A stretch of 43,984 nucleotides of DNA, from contig CAMYVB010000017.1 of assembly GCA_947302175.1 (NCBI GenBank), positions 1-43,984 on the forward strand, written 5' to 3'. The notes beneath the pieces are model-generated. The model did not search any database, was not told the DNA's origin, and was given only the letters and a program-made list of their open reading frames with translations. Source of the stretch: an uncultured Bacteroidales bacterium. GTDB lineage: Bacteria; Bacteroidota; Bacteroidia; Bacteroidales; UBA932. Made by a program: the position numbers and the translations under genes. This document shows, piece by piece, positions 1 through 9,706 of this stretch. Within the stretch, counting starts at the first letter, position 1. Every line of letters starts with the position of its first letter.

Positions 1-2
1 AC

Positions 3-275
3 CACAGCCAGGTCATGAACGCATCCGTGCGTCTCTACGCCGACGCCCAGAACGCAAAGACCAAGCTCGAGAACGGTTTCGACCTTTCCGACTACGACCT
101 CAGGTGCCTCGAATACGCCAAGCAGTACGCCATCAAGCTCCTCAGTATCGATGTGAACATCACCATCGACGAGATGCTCAACACCGCATGGCAGCTTTTC
201 GCCAAGTATTTCACAAAAGCCGAGACCGGCATCAAGCAGGTCTTCATCGACAAGTACTGGCCTGAAAACAAATAG
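3..275 (+). CDS. ntpB: V-type ATP synthase subunit B, C-terminal fragment (5' end outside window)
   Basis: Only the last 90 codons are visible. The reading frame is open back to the window edge, so the first internal ATG at 15 is not the real start. Subunit B (also called atpB) is the non-catalytic nucleotide-binding subunit of the V1 head. The visible part is the C-terminal helical domain and ends in a segment of the type IKQVFIDKYWP, which matches the usual subunit B terminus. The next gene starts two bases after the stop and is subunit D, the order A-B-D-I-K known from Bacteroidota V-ATPase operons. The assignment rests on this tail and on the following genes, because the nucleotide-binding core lies outside the window. 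Confidence 0.85.
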   Translation, partial: HSQVMNASVRLYADAQNAKTKLENGFDLSDYDLRCLEYAKQYAIKLLSIDVNITIDEMLNTAWQLFAKYFTKAETGIKQVFIDKYWPENK

Positions 276-277
276 TA

Positions 278-888
278 ATGGCAATTAAGTTCCAATACAA
301 CAAAACTTCCCTGACGAACCTGGGCAAGCAGCTCAAAGTCCGGCAGAACGCCCTCCCTACCTTGAAAAACAAGGAGTCGGCCCTGCGCCTCAGCGTGCTG
401 GCCGCCAAGAAGGAGTCGGAGAGCAAGATTGCCGAGCTCGAGGAGACCATGCGCGCCTACGACTACCTCGCCGCCCTTTGGAACGAGTTCAAACCCAGCC
501 TGATAAAGGTGACGGACGTTGATCTCGAGACCGTCAAGGTGGCGGGCATCAAGACCCCCCGTCTCAAAGAAATCCATTGGGAACTCGCCCCCGTCAACGT
601 GTTCGCCAGCCCCGCCTGGTATGCCGACGGAGTGCAGATACTCAAGGACCTCACCCGCCTTGGGATTGAGTCGGAGGTAGCCGACTGCAAGCGCAGGATA
701 CTCGATTACCAGAGGAAAAAGACCACCCAGAAGGTCAACCTCTACGAAAAGGTCCAGATCCCCGGTTACCAGGAAGCCATACGCAAAATCAAGCGCTACA
801 TGGAGGACGAAGAGAATCTCTCGAAGGCAGCTTCGAAGATAGTGAAGTCCCGCCACGCAGCTCAGGAAGAAGAGGAGGAGGCCGCAGT

Positions 889-892
<4 letters not shown>
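278..892 (+). CDS. ntpD: V-type ATP synthase subunit D (central stalk)
   Basis: This 204-residue protein is the central-stalk subunit that rotates inside the V1 head and couples it to the membrane ring. The N-terminus (FQYNKTSLTNLGKQLKVRQ) is the family's typical first helix. The chain is predicted to be largely helical, with long charged stretches at both ends as expected for the antiparallel coiled coil. The length fits the family (about 200-215). The start lies two bases after the subunit B stop. The stop overlaps the start of subunit I in an ATGA arrangement, so translation is probably coupled. The C-terminal tail is very rich in Glu (about residues 195-202), and its codons also provide a purine-rich ribosome-binding stretch for the next gene. 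Confidence 0.93.
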
Positions 893-3101
<2,209 letters not shown>

Positions 3102-3102
3102 T

Positions 3103-5481
3103 ATGAGACTGAGTCACATCATTTCTACCGCCGCCTGCGCAGTTACGCTGGCGGCGGTAGCCGCTTGCTCAGCTCCCGACTGGCACGATGCTTCGCTCGA
3201 CCCTTCAGTCAGGGCCTCTTCCCTCCTTAAGGAGATGACGCTCGAGGAGAAGGTGGGCCAGATGTGCCAGTACGTGGGTCCCTGCTACGTGCCGCCCGGT
3301 CAGGGCAGCGCGCACGGCAATGTTGACGCGGACGACGAGAATCTCGGGCATCCCGACATGGCCGCCAAGATTCGCGACGGCAAAGTGGGAGCTTTCCTCC
3401 ATGTCCTGACTGTCGAGGAAGCTGCCGGATTGCAGAAAATCGCGCTCCAGTCGCGCCTCGGCATTCCCCTTTTGCTCGGTATAGATGCCATACACGGCAA
3501 CGGTCTCGTAGAGGGCTGCACTGTATATCCTACGGGCATAAATATGGCCTCGACCTTCGATCCTGAGATGATGGAGCGAATAGGCGCCGAAACGGCCGCC
3601 GAGATGCGTCAGTGCGGTATGGCATGGACTTTCACGCCTAATATAGACGTGGCCCGCGACCCCCGCTGGGGCCGCATGGGCGAGACTTTCGGCGAGGATC
3701 CCGTGCTCGTTTCACAGATGGGCAAGAGCTTTATCAAGGGCCTCCAGGGCGACGCATTCGGCCTGAAGGGATTCGACTCCGAGCACGTTATGGCCTGCGC
3801 CAAGCATCTGGTGGCCGGCGGTCAGCCTTTCGGAGGGCTTAATGCCGCGCCTATGGACGTGTCGGAAAGGGAGCTTCGCGAGATCTACCTGCCGCCGTTC
3901 GAGGCAGCTGTGCGCGAAGCCGGCGTTGCCACTGTTATGGCTGCCCATAACGAGATTAACGGTCTTCCCGCGCACGGCAATCCTTGGCTGCTCAAGACCC
4001 TGCTTCGCGGCGAATACGGCTTCGAAGGCATAGTTGTCAGCGACTGGATGGACATTGAGCGCATGCACCTCTATCACAAGTGGATGCCTTCCGTCGAGGA
4101 GGCTTTCCGCGTGTCGGTGGAATCGGGCATCGACATCCATATGCAGGGAGACGGTTATTTCGAGACCATAGTCGAAGCTGTGCGCTCGGGGCGCATCAAG
4201 GAGAAGACCATAGACGAGGCAGCGTGCAGGATACTCAAGGCTAAGTTCGGGCTCGGGCTATTCGAAGAGCCTGTGCCTGTGGTGGGAGAAGAGCTGCGCA
4301 ATCTAGATGAGCACCGTCAAACGGCGCTAGAGGCTGCGCGTGAAGGCCTCGTTCTGCTGAAGAACGACGGCGCTCTGCCGCTTTCCGCCCCTCAGTCGGA
4401 CATTATGCCGGGCCTTAGCGGCCGCCAGGTGCGCCGTATCTTTGTCTGCGGTCCTAACGCCGACAGCGAGACTATCCTTGGAGACTGGGCTGTGCCGCAG
4501 AAAGACGAAGACGTCATCACAGTCCTTGAGGGCATACGCGCCGCCGCTAAAGGCGCAATTATTGATTCACAGTGCTTTAACGGTCGAATCTTCGATATCG
4601 ACGACGATGGGATACGCGCCGCACGACTGCGCGCATCCGCTGCCGACGTCACCGTCATGGTGCTCGGAGAGAATTCCCAGCGCTACTCAGCCTTCGGGAC
4701 CACCTGCGGCGAGAACCGCGACCGCGACGACATAGGTCTTGCCGGCCGCCAGCAGGAGCTGCTGGAAGCGGTGTGCGCTGCAGGTAAACCTGTGGTGCTG
4801 GTGCTCCTCACCGGCCGTTCGCTGGCAATAGAGTGGGCTTCGAAGAACGTTGGCGCCATCTTGAATGCCTGGGAGCCCGGAATGCTCGGCGGACAGGCTA
4901 TAGCCGAAGTCCTGTTCGGGCAGATCAATCCTTCGGGCAAGCTCCCCGTCACTATGCCCCGCTCCACAGGTCAGATTCCGACCATCTACAACTACAAGCC
5001 CATGCAGTACTCGCGCCAGTTCGCAATAACCGAAACAGGCGCGCTATATCCTTTCGGTTTCGGTCTCGGATACACTACCTTCGAATTCTCAGAGCCTTCC
5101 TTCGGAGGCGCTGCTGAGATTTCGATAAAGGCCGCAGAGTCGGCTTCTGTTAGCTTCGATATTACGAACTCCGGGGCCGCCCAAGGCACAGAAGTCGTTC
5201 AGCTCTACATACGCCACAACTGGGCCGGCGTGACTCGCCCCGTTAAGGAACTCAAAGACTTTCAAAGGGTAGCTTTGAAGTCTGGCGAAACGCGCAGCTG
5301 CAGCTTCGAAATCACTCCAGCCATGCTGGAAATGTGGTCGGAGCCTGTTGCGAACGACAAATCGCGCCCCTTCCCCGGCACCGTGGGCCCCAGAAAGGTC
5401 CACCCGGGAGAGTACACTGTTATGATAGGTAATTCGTCTGACGACAAGGCTCTTCAGACTCTTACTCTTAGAGTCGAGTAA
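3103..5481 (+). CDS. GH3 beta-glucosidase lipoprotein (BglX-like)
   Basis: This 792-residue glycoside hydrolase family 3 enzyme probably cleaves terminal beta-linked glucose or similar residues from oligosaccharides in the periplasm or at the outer membrane. A signal peptide with a lipobox ends at C22 (AAVAAC). The N-terminal TIM-barrel domain carries RDPRWGRMGETFGEDP (185-200), the KH pair (234-235) and the nucleophile D314 in the VVSDW motif. The alpha/beta sandwich domain follows from about 405. The probable acid/base is E537, in the segment beginning CGENRDRDDI. A fibronectin-III-like domain ends the protein (from about 680), with the typical VVQLYIR and RPVKELKDF motifs. Length and domain order match BglX-type enzymes. 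The substrate cannot be fixed. It starts one base after ntpK, so it is probably read from the V-ATPase transcript, an odd pairing for a scavenging enzyme. Confidence 0.93.
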   Translation: MRLSHIISTAACAVTLAAVAACSAPDWHDASLDPSVRASSLLKEMTLEEKVGQMCQYVGPCYVPPGQGSAHGNVDADDENLGHPDMAAKIRDGKVGAFLHVLTVEEAAGLQKIALQSRLGIPLLLGIDAIHGNGLVEGCTVYPTGINMASTFDPEMMERIGAETAAEMRQCGMAWTFTPNIDVARDPRWGRMGETFGEDPVLVSQMGKSFIKGLQGDAFGLKGFDSEHVMACAKHLVAGGQPFGGLNAAPMDVSERELREIYLPPFEAAVREAGVATVMAAHNEINGLPAHGNPWLLKTLLRGEYGFEGIVVSDWMDIERMHLYHKWMPSVEEAFRVSVESGIDIHMQGDGYFETIVEAVRSGRIKEKTIDEAACRILKAKFGLGLFEEPVPVVGEELRNLDEHRQTALEAAREGLVLLKNDGALPLSAPQSDIMPGLSGRQVRRIFVCGPNADSETILGDWAVPQKDEDVITVLEGIRAAAKGAIIDSQCFNGRIFDIDDDGIRAARLRASAADVTVMVLGENSQRYSAFGTTCGENRDRDDIGLAGRQQELLEAVCAAGKPVVLVLLTGRSLAIEWASKNVGAILNAWEPGMLGGQAIAEVLFGQINPSGKLPVTMPRSTGQIPTIYNYKPMQYSRQFAITETGALYPFGFGLGYTTFEFSEPSFGGAAEISIKAAESASVSFDITNSGAAQGTEVVQLYIRHNWAGVTRPVKELKDFQRVALKSGETRSCSFEITPAMLEMWSEPVANDKSRPFPGTVGPRKVHPGEYTVMIGNSSDDKALQTLTLRVE

Positions 5482-5498
5482 GGCCTGGGAGAACGCTG

Positions 5499-5966
5499 CT
5501 ATCCGTAAATGAGCTTCAGTTCGTAAGGCTTGTCGAGGATTTCATGCACGGTCATCTCGGAGAAGAATGACTCCAGTTTGAATGCCCGGCCCCTCATTCC
5601 CGAATATCTGTGATATCGGACTATGAGGCGGCCGGCATACTTTGAGCACAGGTCGGTCATCTCGACCTTATAGCCGACTTTTGTCTCTTTCCAGTCGCCT
5701 AGCCTTTCCTTGACTTCGAGTATGCCTGCGAAAATCCAGAGGTCTTCGCGATGGTAATCCCTTATTAGACAGAAAATATATGGCCGGTTGAAATCGTTGC
5801 GGCCCTTGCGGTACTCGTTCCAAGCGAGCCACTCCCGCTTGTCGTGGAGATATGCGTCGAGGGGCTCATCGGCGCCATTGTTCGAGGCAAGATGGAGTTT
5901 GCATCCGCTGAGCTGCTTCTTCGAGAGCTTCAGGATGTCCTTAAGAAAGATTTCTTCCCGTTCCAT
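5499..5966 (-). CDS. Hypothetical protein resembling the domain found N-terminal to some GIY-YIG nucleases
   Basis: This is a 155-residue soluble protein with no signal peptide or membrane segment. I do not recognise a characterised family. The central stretch (WLAWNEYRKGRNDFNRPYIF, about residues 48-67, then DLWIFAGILEV) resembles, from memory, the N-terminal half of some bacterial GIY-YIG nuclease-family proteins. No GIY-YIG nuclease motif follows here, so it would be a stand-alone version of that domain. Many Trp, Tyr and Arg residues suggest nucleic-acid or ligand contact, but this is conjecture. It lies 27 bases downstream of the lipid-kinase gene on the same strand and converges with the GH3 gene, with only 17 bases between the two stops and no obvious terminator. 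Confidence 0.6.
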   Translation of the reverse strand: MEREEIFLKDILKLSKKQLSGCKLHLASNNGADEPLDAYLHDKREWLAWNEYRKGRNDFNRPYIFCLIRDYHREDLWIFAGILEVKERLGDWKETKVGYKVEMTDLCSKYAGRLIVRYHRYSGMRGRAFKLESFFSEMTVHEILDKPYELKLIYG

Positions 5967-5993
5967 ATCGTTATTAATTTGTGGTTCAATCTT

Positions 5994-6923
5994 TTAGCGT
6001 GGAGCGACGACGCGGATTTGCTCTCCGGTCATGGTAATCTTGAGAGGGAGGGCGCCGACTACTTCGCCGTCCGCTTCAGCTATGTTTTCGCCGTACAATT
6101 CGAGGACGCGGCACTTGCCGGCCTTCAGGAGCTTGGATTCATGCAAAGTGTCGTTGTACAGGCGGGGCAGATCGAGCAGTATCTTAATAACCGGCGCCTT
6201 GGGCACAAGCATATAGTCCAGCAGGCCGTCGTCTATAACGGCGTCGGGCACCTGCTTCATGCCTCCGCCGCAGTAGGGTCCGTTACCAAAGGCGGCTGAG
6301 AGAAGATCTCCTTCAAAAACTTCCTCTCCGTCAGTGACGACACGGGCATGGAATTTCTTTGTGTGGAAAAGAGTGTAAATGAGCGAAGTCAGGTAGATGA
6401 AGCGGCCCCTCTTGCCTTGCTCCTTCAAGGCGTTCACCCGCTCGCAGACATGCGAGTCAAAGCCCACGCCGCCAATATTTGCCATATAGCTCACTCCGTC
6501 CTTAGTCTCAACCTTCACAATGTCCTCCATTGTGAAAGATTCGGAGGCGACAAGGGAAACGACCTTGGGAATATCGTGCGGCACGCCGAGGGACTTTATC
6601 CAGTCGTTGCCCGAGCCAATAGGGACGACTCCCAGGACGAAATCAGAAGCCTGAGCCCCCGAGGCCGAGACATAATCCATTATTCCGCAGAGGACATCGT
6701 GGACCGACCCGTCGCCGCCGACTGCAAGGAAACGGCGGTAGCCCGCCTCTGCAGCGCCGCAGGCAAGCTCCCTGGCGTGGAATTTGCGTTCTGTCAAGAC
6801 CGTCACGAAAGGGACGGAGGCGGCATTAAGCGCCTTTTCGCAGACTGCCCATCCGACCATCGTCTTGCCGGAACCGGCCTTGGGATTGATTATGCAGTGC
6901 CACTCTGCTTTGACTGGCCTCAT
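5994..6923 (-). CDS. Diacylglycerol/lipid kinase family protein (DagK/YegS-like)
   Basis: This 309-residue cytoplasmic protein belongs to the DAGK catalytic-domain family, which phosphorylates diacylglycerol, sphingosine-like bases or related lipids with ATP. Family motifs are in order: NPKAGSGK (13-20), GGDGS (69-73, nucleotide binding) and PIGSGNDW (101-108). The C-terminal half is the beta-rich domain with GGVGFDSHV near 151-159 and GPYCGGGM further on. Length is typical (about 290-310). The lipid substrate cannot be deduced. In Bacteroidota, proteins of this type have been linked to sphingolipid or phospholipid metabolism, so that is possible. It is divergent from parA, with a candidate promoter just upstream at 6950-6957. 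Confidence 0.88.
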   Translation of the reverse strand: MRPVKAEWHCIINPKAGSGKTMVGWAVCEKALNAASVPFVTVLTERKFHARELACGAAEAGYRRFLAVGGDGSVHDVLCGIMDYVSASGAQASDFVLGVVPIGSGNDWIKSLGVPHDIPKVVSLVASESFTMEDIVKVETKDGVSYMANIGGVGFDSHVCERVNALKEQGKRGRFIYLTSLIYTLFHTKKFHARVVTDGEEVFEGDLLSAAFGNGPYCGGGMKQVPDAVIDDGLLDYMLVPKAPVIKILLDLPRLYNDTLHESKLLKAGKCRVLELYGENIAEADGEVVGALPLKITMTGEQIRVVAPR

Positions 6924-6949
6924 AACTAAATCATTGTTTTACACTTAGG

Positions 6950-6957
6950 CAAATGTA
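6950..6957 (-). promoter_or_regulatory. Candidate Bacteroidota -7 box for the lipid-kinase gene
   Basis: On the minus strand this reads TACATTTG, a full match to the Bacteroides -7 consensus TAnnTTTG. The expected start of transcription is about 20 bases before the lipid-kinase start codon. I see no good TTTG -33 box at the usual spacing, so the call rests on the -7 box and its position in the divergent intergenic region. Confidence 0.45.
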
Positions 6958-6989
6958 ACAAAAAAACGGGACTTGTCGGAGTTTTTTAC

Positions 6990-6997
6990 TAAATTTG
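6990..6997 (+). promoter_or_regulatory. Candidate Bacteroidota -7 box for the parA operon
   Basis: The sequence TAAATTTG matches TAnnTTTG and is followed by C, as is common. Transcription would begin at about 7003-7005, leaving only about 10 bases of untranslated leader before the parA start at 7015. A TTG at 6973-6975 is the nearest -33-like element, but its spacing is shorter than usual. Confidence 0.55.
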
Positions 6998-7014
6998 CAC
7001 TTTACTAACCAGAC

Positions 7015-7803
7015 ATGCCTGAAATGGGAAAAGTAATAGCCATAGCCAACCAGAAAGGCGGAGTAGGCAAGACCACCACCGCCATCAACCTAGCCGCCTC
7101 TCTCGCCGTCCTTGAGAAGAAGGTCCTCATCATCGATGCCGACCCCCAGGCCAACACCACGTCCGGCCTGAACTTCTCTCCCGACGATGCCGGCCACAGG
7201 TCGGTCTACGAGCTTATGATAGGTAAGATCGGTGTACGCGACGCCCTCATCCAGACCGAGCTTGCCTCCCTTCACATGATCCCTTCGAACATCAACCTCG
7301 TCGGCGTGGAAATTGAGATGATAGACGCCCCCGAGCGTGAGAGCCTGCTGCGCAAGGCCATAGCCCCCGTGAGGGACGAGTACGACTACATCCTTATCGA
7401 CTGCTCCCCCACCCTGGGCCTTATGACCGTCAACGCCCTTACCGCGTCCGACTCCGTGATCATCCCCGTCCAGCCGGAGTTCTTCGCCCTCGAGGGCCTT
7501 GGCAAGCTCCTCCAGACCATACGCCTCGTCCAGAACGGCGTCAACCCCGCCCTGGCCGTCGAAGGCTTCGTCGTCACCATGTTCGACGGACGCACCAAAG
7601 TGCATGCCCAGGTTGTAGGCGAGCTCCGCGACCACTTCAAGGACATGGTCTTCGAGACCATCATCCAGAGGAACATACGCCTCAGCGAAGCCCCCTCGCA
7701 CGGCAAGCCCATTATCCTCTACGACATCATGAGCAACGGCTCGAGCAACTATCTCAACCTCGCCCGCGAGGTCATGGAAAAGAACGAAAAGCACAACCGG
7801 TAA
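7015..7803 (+). CDS. parA: Chromosome-partitioning ATPase ParA (Soj)
   Basis: This 262-residue Walker-type ATPase dimerises on DNA with ATP and moves ParB-parS complexes apart during chromosome segregation. The deviant Walker A motif KGGVGKTT is at 14-21 with its signature lysine K14. The Walker A' DADPQAN is at 41-47 and the Walker B YILIDCSP at 125-132. There is no N-terminal DNA-binding helix-turn-helix, so it is the short chromosomal (Soj) type rather than a P1-type plasmid ParA. A second possible start lies at residue 4 (ATG at 7024). The first start is kept because it is closer to the promoter. parB follows after one base. Confidence 0.95.
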   Translation: MPEMGKVIAIANQKGGVGKTTTAINLAASLAVLEKKVLIIDADPQANTTSGLNFSPDDAGHRSVYELMIGKIGVRDALIQTELASLHMIPSNINLVGVEIEMIDAPERESLLRKAIAPVRDEYDYILIDCSPTLGLMTVNALTASDSVIIPVQPEFFALEGLGKLLQTIRLVQNGVNPALAVEGFVVTMFDGRTKVHAQVVGELRDHFKDMVFETIIQRNIRLSEAPSHGKPIILYDIMSNGSSNYLNLAREVMEKNEKHNR

Positions 7804-7804
7804 T

Positions 7805-8743
7805 ATGGCCACCAAGAAAGAACACGGCCTGGGCAAGGGCCTCAGCGCCCTTCTCGGCGACAACACTGACCTCGACTCCTTCCGCAAGCCGGTAGGCTAT
7901 GTCAATAAAGAAATCGTAGGCCCCGGGGAAAGCCCCGCTGCCAAGGGCGACATACTGCTCATTCCTGCCTCTCTGATCGAGCCCAACCCCTTCCAGCCCC
8001 GACTGAGCTTCGACCCCGAGGCTCTCGCAGAGCTCGCCGAGTCGATCCGCACCCTGGGCCTTATACAGCCCATCACGGTGCGCCGCATCAAGGGTGGCGA
8101 CAAGTATCAGATAATCAGCGGCGAAAGGCGTTTCCGTGCCAGCCAGGCCGCCGGCATGACCACCATTCCCGCCTACATACGCGAGACCGACGACCAGGGC
8201 ATGCTCGAGATGGCCATAGTGGAGAACCTCCAGCGTCGCGACCTGGACCCCATAGAGACCGCCCTCGGCTTCCAGCGCCTGATCGACGAATGCAGCCTCA
8301 CCCAGGAGCAGATGGCCTCCCGCGTGGGCATGAAAAGGGCTTCCGTGACTAATTACCTGCGTCTCCTCCGCCTTCCCGACAAAGTTCAGCACGACCTCAA
8401 GGTCGGTCTTCTTAGCGTTGGCCACGCGAAGGTCATCCTCGGCGTCGAAGACCCCGCCGTGCAGGAATACCTGTGCGACGCTGTAATACGCGAAGACCTC
8501 TCAGTCCGCGCCCTCGAGGAAAGGGTCAAGAAACTCTCCAGGGCAGCAAAGCCTGCAGGAGAGCCCGAGTCTGCTGACCTTCCAGAGTCCTACTATCGCA
8601 TCCTGGAGCACATGGGCCGCTATTTCGGCGACAACATCTCCCTGAAACGCAGTCCTTCGGGCAAAGGCAGCATCACCGTACGCTTCGAGTCCGACGCCGA
8701 GATGGAGCGTTTCCTCAGCGCCCTAGACACCATCTCCGAGTAA
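7805..8743 (+). CDS. parB: Chromosome-partitioning protein ParB (Spo0J)
   Basis: This 312-residue protein is the centromere-binding partner of ParA. The N-terminus has the GLGKGLSALL motif (8-17) typical of chromosomal ParB, which contacts ParA. The CTP-binding ParB/Srx-like domain (about 50-135) contains NPFQPR (61-66) and the box II motif GERRFR (106-111). ENLQR (140-144) follows, and then the helix-turn-helix region (about 160-200) that reads parS. A short dimerisation domain ends the protein. All catalytic motifs for CTP clamp loading appear intact. I did not see a convincing parS palindrome in this window. It is translated one base after parA. Confidence 0.95.
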   Translation: MATKKEHGLGKGLSALLGDNTDLDSFRKPVGYVNKEIVGPGESPAAKGDILLIPASLIEPNPFQPRLSFDPEALAELAESIRTLGLIQPITVRRIKGGDKYQIISGERRFRASQAAGMTTIPAYIRETDDQGMLEMAIVENLQRRDLDPIETALGFQRLIDECSLTQEQMASRVGMKRASVTNYLRLLRLPDKVQHDLKVGLLSVGHAKVILGVEDPAVQEYLCDAVIREDLSVRALEERVKKLSRAAKPAGEPESADLPESYYRILEHMGRYFGDNISLKRSPSGKGSITVRFESDAEMERFLSALDTISE

Positions 8744-8757
8744 GCCAGCCTCTGGAA

Positions 8758-9702
8758 GTGAGAATCCGCCTTCCCATACTCTCCGCCCTAATCGCCGTCC
8801 TCCTTCTGGTGCCGGCGCAGGCGGGTGCGCAGTTCAAGTCGGACGCATTCTCACAGGACTACAGCAACGGAGAGGAAGACAACGGCGAGGGCAAACCCCT
8901 TTTCTCGCTGGGTGAATATTTCCGCGGTCTCGCGCACAAGGACACCCTCAAGATAGGCACCGTAATCGCCGGCTCCAGCGTCTTTATCGGCGGCGCTCAG
9001 ATTTACAACAGGGATTACTGGAAACTGCCCATAATCTACGGCGGCCTCGGCGCCACAGTGGGCCTTGGTTTCTACTACCGAAAGCAGTACACCACTTCGC
9101 TCGAAGCATACAACGCCGCCATCGAGCTCGACCCCGATGCGCCCTACACGGTCAACGACAAGGCCCACCTGACGAGCAAGCTCCTTTTCGCCGGCGGCGC
9201 GCTCGTGTACTGGGGAGCCCTGATGGACGGCACGATACGTTTCAAGGACGAGCGAGACCACAGTCCCGGCAAGGCCACCATCTATTCCATACTCGTCCCC
9301 GGCCTCGGACAGGCCTACAACGGCGAATACTGGAAAATTCCCATATACTGGGGATGCCTCGTCGGCGCCTACCACTACTGGAACATCAACAAGACCAACT
9401 ACGAAAAGTACCGCAGGATATATATCGCGGCGACTGAAGACCCCTCCTACAGCGGTCCCTTCTCCGCAGAAACCGCCGTCTATTACCGCGACGTGTTCCG
9501 CGAATACCGCGACTATTCAGTCCTCGCCATGGCGGCTTTCTACCTTATCCAGGTAATCGACGCCAACGTTTTCTCCTACATGCGCGACTTCGAGGTCACC
9601 GACGACCTCGCAGTCAAAATCCGCCCCACAGTCATCACTCCCAATACCCAGTGGGCCGCCGCCCCGAGCGCGATGGGAGTAAGCATAGGCCTGAGATTCT
9701 AG
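8758..9702 (+). CDS. DUF5683 domain membrane protein
   Basis: This 314-residue protein starts at a GTG, supported by the signal peptide directly after it (about residues 1-24, cleaved near AGAQ). Several hydrophobic segments follow, with two related glycine-rich motifs of the form YNRDYWKLPIIYGG and YNGEYWKIPIYWGC (near 81-94 and 184-198) that suggest an internal repeat. PGLGQAYNGEYWK is the hallmark of DUF5683. The family has no known biochemical role. In Bacteroidota it commonly sits between parB and an MltD-type transglycosylase, as here, which suggests a conserved link to cell-envelope growth or division. The gene lies 14 bases after parB and 4 before the next gene. Confidence 0.85.
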   Translation: MRIRLPILSALIAVLLLVPAQAGAQFKSDAFSQDYSNGEEDNGEGKPLFSLGEYFRGLAHKDTLKIGTVIAGSSVFIGGAQIYNRDYWKLPIIYGGLGATVGLGFYYRKQYTTSLEAYNAAIELDPDAPYTVNDKAHLTSKLLFAGGALVYWGALMDGTIRFKDERDHSPGKATIYSILVPGLGQAYNGEYWKIPIYWGCLVGAYHYWNINKTNYEKYRRIYIAATEDPSYSGPFSAETAVYYRDVFREYRDYSVLAMAAFYLIQVIDANVFSYMRDFEVTDDLAVKIRPTVITPNTQWAAAPSAMGVSIGLRF

Positions 9703-9706
9703 AAGG

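Noticed and set aside
6924..8757. Possible parS site near parAB
   Set aside because: I looked for a GTTTCACGTGAAAC-like palindrome around parAB. CACGTG cores at 11081 and 38890 and one near 30391 lack the flanking arms.
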